Shown: positions 5,215 through 12,248 of the stretch, in pieces
Layout: each line of letters opens with the position of its first letter
Numbering within the stretch: the stretch's first letter is position 1
From: Candidatus Mediterraneibacter gallistercoris
Lineage (GTDB): Bacteria > Bacillota_A > Clostridia > Lachnospirales > Lachnospiraceae
Assembly (NCBI GenBank): GCA_019119745.1
Contig: DWWI01000172.1
Coordinates: 1 to 12,248, forward strand
Direction: 5' to 3'
Length of the DNA stretch: 12,248 nucleotides
Translations under genes and position numbers: made by a program
The notes under the pieces: generated by a model
Databases searched by the model: none
Told to the model about the DNA's origin: nothing
The model's input: the letters and a program-made list of their open reading frames with translations, nothing else

Positions 5215-7866
5215 ATGGAAAATAAGAAAAAGTCAGAATTTAATAAAGTGTTCAGCGCCTGGGATATCCTTGTAATCGCGTTCGGCGCCATGATCGGATG
5301 GGGCTGGGTCGTATCTACCGGAGACTGGATCAAAACAGGTGGCGTAATCGGCGCAATCCTCGGATTTGTGATCGGTGGTATTATGATTTTCTTTGTAGGA
5401 CTTACCTATGCGGAGCTTACGGCTGCTCTTCCCCAGTGCGGCGGAGAACATGTATTCAGTTTCCGCGCCATGGGACCGATCGGCTCATATATCTGTACAT
5501 GGGCCATTGTCCTTGGGTATGTCAGCGTTGTGTGTTTTGAAGCCTGCGCGCTTCCTACGATTATTACATATATTTATCCGAATTTCCTTCAGGGATACAT
5601 GTATACGGTAGCGGGATTTGATATTTATGCATCCTGGGTTGCTGTTGCGGTAATTGTTGCGGTCTTTATTACTTATATCAATATAAGAGGCGCAAAGACC
5701 GCAGCCCTTCTGCAGACAGTCCTGACTGTCATAATCGGAGTGGTGGGCATTCTTCTGGTGGTGGCTTCTCTGTTCAGCGGGGATATGTCAAATATGGAGA
5801 ATCAGCTTTTTGTCGGAGATACTACCGGGACGATGGCACGAAACGTATTCGGGGTTGCAGCCCTGACGCCGTTCTTCTTTATCGGCTTTGATGTAATCCC
5901 GCAGGCTGCGGAAGAAATCAGCGTTCCGTTGAAAAAGATCGGCGGTATCATGATCCTTTCCATCCTTCTTGCAGTCGCGTTCTATGGTCTTGTGATTTTC
6001 GGAGTAGGCTATGTCATGAGCCCGTCGGATATTGCGGCTTCCCAGGCGGGAACAGGGCTGGTGACAGCCGACGCCATGGCGAAAGCTTTTGGCAGCGAGA
6101 TGATGTCAAGAGTGCTGATCATCGGAGGTATGTGCGGAATCATTACAAGCTGGAACTCCTTCCTGATCGGAGGAAGCCGCGCTATGTATTCTATGGCGGA
6201 ATCCTATATGATCCCGAAAGTATTTGCCACTCTTCACAAAAAGTATAAAACTCCTACCGTTGCCCTTTACCTGATCGGAGCATTATCCGTACTCGCGCCT
6301 TTCTTCGGCAGACAGATGCTTGTATGGGTGGTGGATGCAGGAAACTTCGGATGCTGTCTTGCATACTGCATGGTGGCGCTTTCCTTCATCATCCTGCGTT
6401 CAAAAGAACCGGAACTGAAGAGACCGTATAAGGTAAAACATTATAAAATCGTGGGCGTAATCGCAGTGATCATGTCCGGTTTTATGGTAGCCATGTATAT
6501 TATCCCGAATTCCGGATGCTCACTGGTGCCTCAGGAATGGGTAATGGTCGGCGGATGGTCCCTGCTCGGAGTTGTATTCTTCATCATCTGTAAACTGAAA
6601 TATAAAGAAAAATTCGCTACTCTTGTAGACATTGTTGATGAGGATGAAATAGAAGAGAAAAAAGACGAAGGTGCTGTGGCAGCAGCTGTTTCCATTGCGA
6701 AGAGCAAAGAAGCGGCAGCCGAAGCGGAAGCAGATACGGTCTTTTCTTATTACCTTCCGGTAAATATTGAGTTCGGATGCGGAAAAGTGGATCAGGCCGG
6801 CAGCTTTGCAAAACCATATGGAAAGAATGCCCTGATTGTTACCGGACGCAGCAGTGCGAAGAAGTCCGGACTCTATGACAGGGTAGCGGCCAGTCTGGAT
6901 GCGGCGGGCATGACCCATCTGCTCTTTGACAAAGTAACCCAGAATCCGCTGACAACTACAGCTGAGGAAGGAGCGGCATATGCAAAAGAGCACGGATGCG
7001 ACGTGATTCTTGCCATCGGCGGAGGAAGCGTTATGGACTGCGCGAAAGCGATTGCGTTTCTGGCTGTAAATTCGGGAAATATCAATGACTATATTTTCAA
7101 CCGGCTGACCAGCGATAAAGCCCTGCCGCTCATCCTGATCCCCACTACATGCGGAACCGGATCGGAAGGTAACGGGTTTGCGGTTCTCACCAATCCCGAG
7201 AATGGAGACAAAAAATCTCTTCGCTGCAATGCAATTGTTCCGAAGGTATCCATTGTAGATCCGGAGTGCATGATGACCATGCCGAAAAAGGTACTGGCGT
7301 CTGTCGGATTTGACGCGCTGTGTCATTGTATGGAGGCATATACTTCAAAGATCGCGCAGCCGTTTACAGACGCGCTCTGTGAATATGCAATGAACCTTAT
7401 CGCTCACAATCTTGTAAAGGTTTACCGAGGCGAAGGGGACAAAAGAGCATGGGAGAAACTTACTCTTGCAAGTACCATTGGTGGTATGGTGATCAATACG
7501 GCGGGAGTTACGCTGGCTCACGGAATGGAACATCCGGCAAGCGGACTTAAAGATATCGTTCACGGGCAGGGGCTGGCAGCGCTTACGCCTGCGGTGATCG
7601 AGGCTTCACAGAAAGGCAGTCATTTTAAATTTGCGAAGATTGCGAGAATCTTCGGAGAAATTACTGCGGAAGACTGTGCACCTGCGATCCGTATGCTGCT
7701 TAAGGATCTGGATCTTACCTGTACCCTGTCTGATCTGGGACTGGAAGAGAAAGATATTCCTTGGATGGCTGAGAACTGTATGAAAGTCTCCGCGGCAGGC
7801 GTGGCGAATAACCCGGTGGTATTCACTGAGGAAGAGATTGCAGAGATTTACCGCGCCGCAATGTAA
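5215..7866 (+). CDS. APC-type amino-acid permease fused to an iron-containing alcohol dehydrogenase
   Basis: One uninterrupted 883-codon frame encodes two complete proteins. Residues 1 to about 462 are an APC-superfamily permease with about 12 hydrophobic segments; the first carries AFGAMIGWGW (22-31), the variant of the glycine-rich substrate motif. Residues 463-509 are a charged, Ala/Glu-rich linker. Residues 510-883 are a full-length iron-type (group III) alcohol dehydrogenase with the NAD(P) motif GGGSVMD (602-608), TTCGTGSE (644-651) and all four expected metal ligands: D700, H704, H769 and H783. With 12 membrane segments both ends face the cytosol, so the enzyme would sit on the inner face of the transporter. 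An AAAGGGG site precedes the ATG by about 10 nt, 20 nt after the previous gene. The linker has no ATG, so separate production of the dehydrogenase from a nearby start looks unlikely. The role is probably uptake of an amine or amino acid plus reduction of the derived aldehyde. Confidence 0.93.
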   Translation: MENKKKSEFNKVFSAWDILVIAFGAMIGWGWVVSTGDWIKTGGVIGAILGFVIGGIMIFFVGLTYAELTAALPQCGGEHVFSFRAMGPIGSYICTWAIVLGYVSVVCFEACALPTIITYIYPNFLQGYMYTVAGFDIYASWVAVAVIVAVFITYINIRGAKTAALLQTVLTVIIGVVGILLVVASLFSGDMSNMENQLFVGDTTGTMARNVFGVAALTPFFFIGFDVIPQAAEEISVPLKKIGGIMILSILLAVAFYGLVIFGVGYVMSPSDIAASQAGTGLVTADAMAKAFGSEMMSRVLIIGGMCGIITSWNSFLIGGSRAMYSMAESYMIPKVFATLHKKYKTPTVALYLIGALSVLAPFFGRQMLVWVVDAGNFGCCLAYCMVALSFIILRSKEPELKRPYKVKHYKIVGVIAVIMSGFMVAMYIIPNSGCSLVPQEWVMVGGWSLLGVVFFIICKLKYKEKFATLVDIVDEDEIEEKKDEGAVAAAVSIAKSKEAAAEAEADTVFSYYLPVNIEFGCGKVDQAGSFAKPYGKNALIVTGRSSAKKSGLYDRVAASLDAAGMTHLLFDKVTQNPLTTTAEEGAAYAKEHGCDVILAIGGGSVMDCAKAIAFLAVNSGNINDYIFNRLTSDKALPLILIPTTCGTGSEGNGFAVLTNPENGDKKSLRCNAIVPKVSIVDPECMMTMPKKVLASVGFDALCHCMEAYTSKIAQPFTDALCEYAMNLIAHNLVKVYRGEGDKRAWEKLTLASTIGGMVINTAGVTLAHGMEHPASGLKDIVHGQGLAALTPAVIEASQKGSHFKFAKIARIFGEITAEDCAPAIRMLLKDLDLTCTLSDLGLEEKDIPWMAENCMKVSAAGVANNPVVFTEEEIAEIYRAAM

Positions 7867-7889
7867 AGAAAGAAATAAACGAATAGAGT

Positions 7890-7922
7890 ATGCGGGCCGT
7901 CATGTGATGTGGCGGCCCGCAT
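7890..7922. terminator. GC-rich hairpin after the permease-dehydrogenase gene, without a T tract
   Basis: ATGCGGGCCG (7890-7899) pairs perfectly with CGGCCCGCAT (7913-7922), and the stem continues inward with weaker pairs to a loop of about 5 nt. It begins 24 nt after the stop codon and is followed by TGTCAGTTAAAAAC rather than a run of T. It may be a weak terminator, an RNA-stability element at the operon end or a processing site. Confidence 0.4.
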
Positions 7923-7959
7923 TGTCAGTTAAAAACAGAATCAGAGAGAGGAGAATATT

Positions 7960-8509
7960 ATGAGTACGAGACGTTTGAGCTGTGCAGACTGCGGCGGAAG
8001 TGGAATATGAAGGATATCTGAGATGGTGCCGTGTGCGGGAGACCATTGAATTTGCATCCCGGATGGGATTTCATAAGATCGGGATCGCCACCTGTGTCGG
8101 TCTGATCCGTGAGACGAGAATTCTCACGGATATCATACGTTCCCATGGTTTTGAAGTCTATGGAATCGCTTGTAAAGCCGGAGCAGTTCCCAAGCCGGAG
8201 ATGGGCATTGATGAAAAATGCTGTGAAATCGGAGTGAATTCCTGCAATCCGATTCTTCAGGCAGAGCTGCTGAACAAAGAAAAGACAGATATGAATATCG
8301 TAATGGGCCTCTGTGTGGGACACGACAGCCTGTTTTATAAATATTCAGACGCCATTGTTACAACGCTTGTCACGAAAGACCGGGTCATCGGACATAATCC
8401 GGCAGCGGCCCTCTACACGGCAAATTCATATTATCATGATAAAATGTATCGGACAGAAGAACAGGAGGAGAAAAATGAAATTCAGAACAGCGGTAACGGA
8501 AGACTTTGA
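7960..8509 (+). pseudogene. DUF1847 family gene with an N-terminal deletion and frameshift
   Basis: An ATG at 7960, with AGGAG 6 nt upstream, starts MSTRRLSCADCG, the usual Cys-rich opening of DUF1847 (PF08901, proposed metal-binding proteins). The frame then stops at 8008-8010 after 16 codons. The next frame, open from a GTG at 7982, continues as AAEVEYEGYLRW and the rest of the family core, including GIATCVGL, FEVYGIACKAGA, NPILQAELLN, MGLCVGHDSLF and TTLVTKDRVIGHNPAAAL. From memory of the family, about 40 residues normally separate CADCG from the VEYEGY segment. A non-triplet deletion therefore removed them and shifted the frame. The core could only be made from the GTG at 7982, which has no ribosome binding site. 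The downstream part looks otherwise intact, so the lesion may be recent. Its end overlaps the next gene by 35 nt. Confidence 0.75.
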
Positions 8510-8906
8510 AACGGCGTTTCAATATATACAGGCTCTCTGGACATATAATACTTACGATAAAGAGGAAATTCGGACGGTTTATGAGCGGGTGATCCGGGAC
8601 GAGAATTCTTTTGCCTTCTTTGTTCTGGATGAGGGAGAATATAAAGGATTCTGTCACGGAGATTATTTTGACACGTTCTGGATGTCCGGCAGAACCTGTT
8701 ATATATCCAGTCTCATAACAAATGAAAAGGATCGGGGAAAAGGATACGGCAGAGCACTGGTGGATCATGCCCTGCAGCTGGCCCGCCGGGAAAGATGCAA
8801 GGCTGTGATACTGGACTCCGGATTCCCGAGAGAGCAGGCGCACAGATTTTATGAGAAATACGGATTTGAAAAGAGCTGTTACGGGTTTGAACTTGAATTA
8901 AAATGA
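8475..8906 (+). CDS. GNAT-family N-acetyltransferase
   Basis: A 143-residue single-domain acetyltransferase that would transfer an acetyl group from acetyl-CoA to an unknown amine. The acetyl-CoA motif is DRGKGYGRAL (R87, G88, G90 and G92), preceded by the core strand TCYISSLITN. The C-terminal AHRFYEKYGFEKSCYGFEL matches the family's closing segment. The frame is open further upstream, but AGGAGG at 8463-8468 lies 6 nt before the ATG at 8475, and the protein begins MKFRTAVTED as such enzymes usually do. It overlaps the damaged DUF1847 frame by 35 nt in another frame and was probably translationally coupled to it. Nothing here indicates its substrate. Confidence 0.87.
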   Translation: MKFRTAVTEDFETAFQYIQALWTYNTYDKEEIRTVYERVIRDENSFAFFVLDEGEYKGFCHGDYFDTFWMSGRTCYISSLITNEKDRGKGYGRALVDHALQLARRERCKAVILDSGFPREQAHRFYEKYGFEKSCYGFELELK

Positions 8907-8947
8907 TAGAAGACAGATAAGTTTGATCGGCATGAGTGGATATAATT

Positions 8948-8977
8948 TTGAGATTATATAAAAAATAACTATATAAA
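8948..8977 (+). promoter_or_regulatory. Possible promoter of the GH3 glycosidase gene
   Basis: TTGAGA (8948-8953) and TATAAA (8972-8977) are 18 nt apart in an AT-rich gap between the GNAT and glycosidase genes. A second candidate, TTGCTA (8996-9001) with TAGAGT (9019-9024), has 17-nt spacing. The gap is so AT-rich that either match could be chance; that the gene has its own promoter is likely, given the 195-nt gap. Confidence 0.3.
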
Positions 8978-9068
8978 AAGATTAAATATAAATATTTGCT
9001 ATTTAATAATATTGGTGTTAGAGTGAAATCAGATAGAACAATGACCGGCCATGATATCAAAATGAAAA

Positions 9069-9084
9069 GCCGCCTTCAGGCGGT
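9069..9084 (+). other. Compact hairpin next to the GH3 ribosome binding site
   Basis: CCGCC (9070-9074) and GGCGG (9079-9083) enclose a TTCA tetraloop, with an extra G-U pair outside. The stem ends 4 nt before the AGGAGG at 9088-9093 that serves the GH3 start codon. It may stabilise the 5' end of the mRNA or affect translation. No T tract follows, so it is not a terminator. Confidence 0.35.
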
Positions 9085-9101
9085 CTCAGGAGGAAAGAGA
9101 A

Positions 9102-12100
9102 ATGTTACAATGGTTAATCGATCTGCTGACACCGATTTTTACAAGTATGGGCGTCAGCGAAGTTGATGTGCAGACGTATGTAAACAGTCTGAGCGGGTAT
9201 ATCTATGCGATACTGGGAAGCTTTGTCCTTATGATCGCAGTGATGATTGCTGCACATTTTATTGTGAAAAAGGGAACCCGGCACGTGGTGAGATGGAGCG
9301 CCGGCGTGGCGTGGGTGCTCATCGTGGCAGTACTTGCCAATGTAATCTGCTTTGGCCCCATGTATAATAACGTTGCGATCATACTGAACAGTCAGGCACA
9401 GGTGTCCGAGGACTCCAGAGAGAATTCCCGCGATGTAATCCGCGAGGTGGGAGAAGAGGGGATGGTTCTTCTGGAGAATGACGGCGTTCTTCCACTGTCT
9501 TCCGATACAAAACGCATCAATGTGTTCGGATGGGCGTCCATCGCCCCGATCTTCGGCGGCACGGGATCCGGATCCTCAGATACATCGAGCTGTGTCGGAA
9601 TTCTGCAGTCCCTTCAGGACGCAGGTTATGAGACAAATGATACACTGACAGATATGTATACCGAATACAGAGAAACCCGTATCCTTCCGGAGATGGGAAA
9701 TGTAGGATATACGGACTGGACACTTCCGGAACCGACAGCTGATTATTATACAGATGAGATCATGCAGGAGGCAGAAGAGTTTTCTGATACTGCAGTTGTC
9801 GTTCTTGGACGCTCCGGCGGTGAAGGACAGGATCTGCCGACGGATATGAATGCGGTCATCAACGGTACATACGACATCCGGGATGAAGTGGCAGACGGAA
9901 ATGACCAGTATAACTATTTTAACTGTAATTACGACAATAACGGTGACTATGACGATTTTGACGAAGGAGAGCACTATCTGGAACTGTCCAATACCGAAGA
10001 GGCAATGCTGGATATTGTGTGTAATGCATTTGACGACGTGATCGTGGTCATCAACTCCAATAACGCCATGGAACTTGGCTGGGTAGAGAATTATGATTCT
10101 ATCGGCGCGCTCATTCTGGCACCGGGAACCGGCGAGACCGGTATGGCTGCACTGGGTGAGATTATTAAAGGAGACGTAAACCCGTCAGGAAAGACTGTAG
10201 ACACTTATGTCTATGACCTGACAGCTGCACCGAATTATAACAATACAGGAAACTTTGCGTACAATAATGTCGAAGACCTCAAAGAGGCCTTTACAGAGGC
10301 AGACGATGCCTATCAGGGGAATATTGCCTTTGTCAATTATGTGGAAGGTATATATCTGGGATATAAGTTCTATGAGACGGCAGCAGAAGAAGGGCTGATC
10401 CAGTATGACGATGTGGTCCAGTATCCGTTCGGCTACGGGCTGAGCTATACAAGCTTTACACAGGAGATCAGTAACTTTACAGATAACGGGGACAGTATTT
10501 CAATGGATGTGACTGTGACCAACACAGGAGATGTGGCCGGAAAGAGCGCCGTAGAGATTTATTTTACACCTCCGTACAACAACGGCGGCATTGAAAAGGC
10601 CTCTGTCAATCTCATTGCATTAGATAAGACAGAGACTCTGGAACCGGGAGCAAGTGAGACGGTATCCTTTACGATCAATAAAGAAGATATGGCGTCCTAT
10701 GATTCTACAGGAATTAAGACGGAAAATGGCGGATATGTGCTGGAAGCGGGAGACTATACAGTCTCTGTACGGTCAGACTCCCATACCGTGATGGATGAGG
10801 CGTCTTTCCATGTAGATGAAGATATCAACTATAGTACAGAAGGACGGACAAGCGACGATCAGACAGCGGTCAATCAGTTCCAGGATTATTCCGCGGGAAA
10901 TGTGACATATCTGTCAAGAGCAGACGGATTTGCCAATTATGAGGAGGCAACTGCAGCGCCTGCTGAGGAAGCCTGTGTGATGGACGATGAGACAAGAGCG
11001 GCAGTCATGGAAAAATCTGTAGCATACTATGATCCGACACTGTATGACAATCCGGACGATGAAATGCCGGTAACCGGTGCGGACAACGGCCGCAGACTCT
11101 CTGAACTGACCGGAAAGGATTACGATGACCCGATGTGGGATGAACTTCTGGATCAGCTTACCGTAGAAGAGATGAGTGATCTGGTCAATCTGGGAGGATT
11201 CCAGACCGTGGCGGTTGATTCTGTCGGAAAAGTGGCAACATTGGACAGTGACGGAACAAGCGGACTGAACGACTGGGTGACAGGCGTATACGGAACTCCG
11301 TTCCCTGTGGAGGTGCTGATCAGTCAGACATGGAATCCGGAGCTGGCTCAGAGAACAGGAAGCGCCATCGGTGCAGAATATGCGGACTGCCATATTTACG
11401 GATGGTACGGCCCTGCCATGAATATGCACAGAACGGCATTCTGCGGACGTAACTTTGAGTATTATTCCGAGGACGGCGTACTTTCCGGAGTGATCGCGTC
11501 TGCTGAGATCAACGGAGCGGCAGAGCATGGTGTGTATGCATATATCAAGCATTTTGCCCTGAATGACCAGGAAACAAACAGATGCAGTTTCCTGCTGACC
11601 TACTCCGACGAGCAGGCAATCCGTGAAATCTATTTGAAACCATTTGAAATGTGTGTAAAGAACTTTACAGGAGAGTCTCTTGCCGTAATGTCTTCCTTTA
11701 TCTGGATCGGGACAAAATACAGCGGTTCCAATCCGTACCTGCTGAATAATGTGCTCCGTGGAGAGTGGGGGTTCAGAGGCATGGTACTGACAGACTGGGA
11801 CGGCTCCTACGGCTACCAGCTTACCGATGACTGTGTGAGAAACGGAAACGACGCAATGCTGGGATTCAATTCCTACGAATCAAATGTACTGACAGACACC
11901 GATTCAGCAACACTGGTAAAGGCTTTGCGGCAGGCATCCAAGAATATCATGTATACAGTGGCGAACAGCGGAAACTACACGGTCGATAATCCGGATGAGG
12001 CAGGTCTGGACAACATGACTCTGATCTTTATCGGTATCGATGCGGCGATCGCCGTGGTACTGATCGCGGTTGAACTGATCGTGGTTCTGCGGTGGAGAAA

Positions 12101-12143
12101 GAAGAGAGCTAAGACGATTACTGTTGAAAGTAAAGAAAAATAG
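9102..12143 (+). CDS. GH3 beta-glucosidase with inverted domain order, membrane-tethered at both ends
   Basis: A 1013-residue glycoside hydrolase family 3 protein that would release terminal sugars, probably glucose or xylose, from plant oligosaccharides outside the cell. Residues 33-55 and 66-88 are membrane segments separated by a positive loop. Residues about 110-445 match the GH3 C-terminal domain, with GRSGGEGQDLP at 236-246 as a likely acid/base region. Residues about 455-570 match a fibronectin III-like domain. Residues about 665-960 match the usually N-terminal (alpha/beta)8 domain: GRNFEYYSED near 782, KHFALNDQETNR at 816-827 and VLTDWDG with the expected nucleophile D898. A last membrane helix (about 972-996) ends in RWRKKRAK. 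Positive-inside logic puts the enzyme outside. Inverted GH3 order is known from rumen clostridia. Two oddities: a Asp/Asn-rich stretch at 261-290, and SFIWIG (865-870) where relatives usually have SFNxIG. Confidence 0.93.
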   Translation: MLQWLIDLLTPIFTSMGVSEVDVQTYVNSLSGYIYAILGSFVLMIAVMIAAHFIVKKGTRHVVRWSAGVAWVLIVAVLANVICFGPMYNNVAIILNSQAQVSEDSRENSRDVIREVGEEGMVLLENDGVLPLSSDTKRINVFGWASIAPIFGGTGSGSSDTSSCVGILQSLQDAGYETNDTLTDMYTEYRETRILPEMGNVGYTDWTLPEPTADYYTDEIMQEAEEFSDTAVVVLGRSGGEGQDLPTDMNAVINGTYDIRDEVADGNDQYNYFNCNYDNNGDYDDFDEGEHYLELSNTEEAMLDIVCNAFDDVIVVINSNNAMELGWVENYDSIGALILAPGTGETGMAALGEIIKGDVNPSGKTVDTYVYDLTAAPNYNNTGNFAYNNVEDLKEAFTEADDAYQGNIAFVNYVEGIYLGYKFYETAAEEGLIQYDDVVQYPFGYGLSYTSFTQEISNFTDNGDSISMDVTVTNTGDVAGKSAVEIYFTPPYNNGGIEKASVNLIALDKTETLEPGASETVSFTINKEDMASYDSTGIKTENGGYVLEAGDYTVSVRSDSHTVMDEASFHVDEDINYSTEGRTSDDQTAVNQFQDYSAGNVTYLSRADGFANYEEATAAPAEEACVMDDETRAAVMEKSVAYYDPTLYDNPDDEMPVTGADNGRRLSELTGKDYDDPMWDELLDQLTVEEMSDLVNLGGFQTVAVDSVGKVATLDSDGTSGLNDWVTGVYGTPFPVEVLISQTWNPELAQRTGSAIGAEYADCHIYGWYGPAMNMHRTAFCGRNFEYYSEDGVLSGVIASAEINGAAEHGVYAYIKHFALNDQETNRCSFLLTYSDEQAIREIYLKPFEMCVKNFTGESLAVMSSFIWIGTKYSGSNPYLLNNVLRGEWGFRGMVLTDWDGSYGYQLTDDCVRNGNDAMLGFNSYESNVLTDTDSATLVKALRQASKNIMYTVANSGNYTVDNPDEAGLDNMTLIFIGIDAAIAVVLIAVELIVVLRWRKKRAKTITVESKEK

Positions 12144-12159
12144 TATATAGCTGTTTGAT

Positions 12160-12223
12160 ATGCTCCCTTTTAGGCAGACAAGTGAAATAATAAAACTTGT
12201 TTACCTAGAAGGGAGTATTTTTT
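12160..12223 (+). terminator. Strong intrinsic terminator of the GH3 gene
   Basis: ATGCTCCCTT (from 12160) pairs with AAGGGAGTAT (to 12218), and the stem continues inward through TTAGG/CCTAG to ACAAGT/ACTTGT around an A-rich loop at 12184-12194. About 22 pairs form, with one mismatch. A run of six T (12218-12223) follows. It begins 16 nt after the stop codon, so it most likely ends the GH3 transcript. Confidence 0.85.
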
Positions 12224-12248
12224 ACGTATAAATGTTGCCGGAGTGTTT

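Noticed and set aside
6520..7326. A 268-codon minus-strand frame opposite the dehydrogenase half of the fusion
   Set aside because: The plus strand encodes intact dehydrogenase motifs throughout; the antisense translation has no recognisable domain.
1088..7866. Assignment as a taurine-degradation or GABA-to-butyrate cluster
   Set aside because: The other diagnostic genes, such as isethionate lyase with its activase, or 4-hydroxybutyryl-CoA dehydratase with a CoA transferase, are not in the window.
9041..9160. Short upstream frame starting at 9041 and overlapping the GH3 start
   Set aside because: It lacks a ribosome binding site, has no recognisable product and runs out of frame into the GH3 gene.
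1..12248. CRISPR arrays, tRNA or rRNA genes, insertion sequences and phage genes
   Set aside because: I saw no regularly spaced repeats, cloverleaf-like sequences, transposase motifs or terminal inverted repeats.

Overview
The window looks like chromosome from a gut-type clostridium, most likely in or near the Lachnospiraceae. This is inferred from the near-balanced base composition of the genes, AT-rich gaps, strong AGGAGG-type ribosome binding sites, housekeeping-type promoters and the gene families present: a PucR-like regulator, a cytidylate kinase-like protein, a DUF1847 protein and a domain-permuted GH3 glycosidase. No rRNA, tRNA, CRISPR array, insertion sequence or phage gene was seen.

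Layout. A PucR-family regulator runs leftward off the left edge (852 to 1). It is divergent from a rightward series: a GabT-like class III aminotransferase (1088-2440), an XRE-cupin regulator (2519-3073), a second, ArgD-like class III aminotransferase (3339-4550), a cytidylate kinase-like protein (4598-5194), and an 883-residue protein joining a 12-helix APC permease to a complete iron-type alcohol dehydrogenase (5215-7866). Next come a DUF1847 gene broken near its start (7960-8509), a small GNAT acetyltransferase (8475-8906) and, after an AT-rich gap, a membrane-tethered GH3 beta-glucosidase with inverted domain order (9102-12143), closed by a strong terminator.

How the genes may work together. 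The permease would import an amine or omega-amino acid. The aminotransferases would convert it to an aldehyde or semialdehyde, and the fused dehydrogenase would reduce this to an alcohol or hydroxy acid. Candidate substrates include GABA, beta-alanine, 5-aminovalerate, taurine and a polyamine; the sequence does not choose between them. Two specialised regulators, a perfect 17-bp palindrome in the divergent promoter region and a terminator-like hairpin in the leader of each aminotransferase gene point to tight control. The GNAT and GH3 genes appear unrelated to this module.

The most notable item is the transporter-dehydrogenase fusion. Next are the paired leader hairpins and the DUF1847 deletion, whose junction carries an apparent short-repeat scar.
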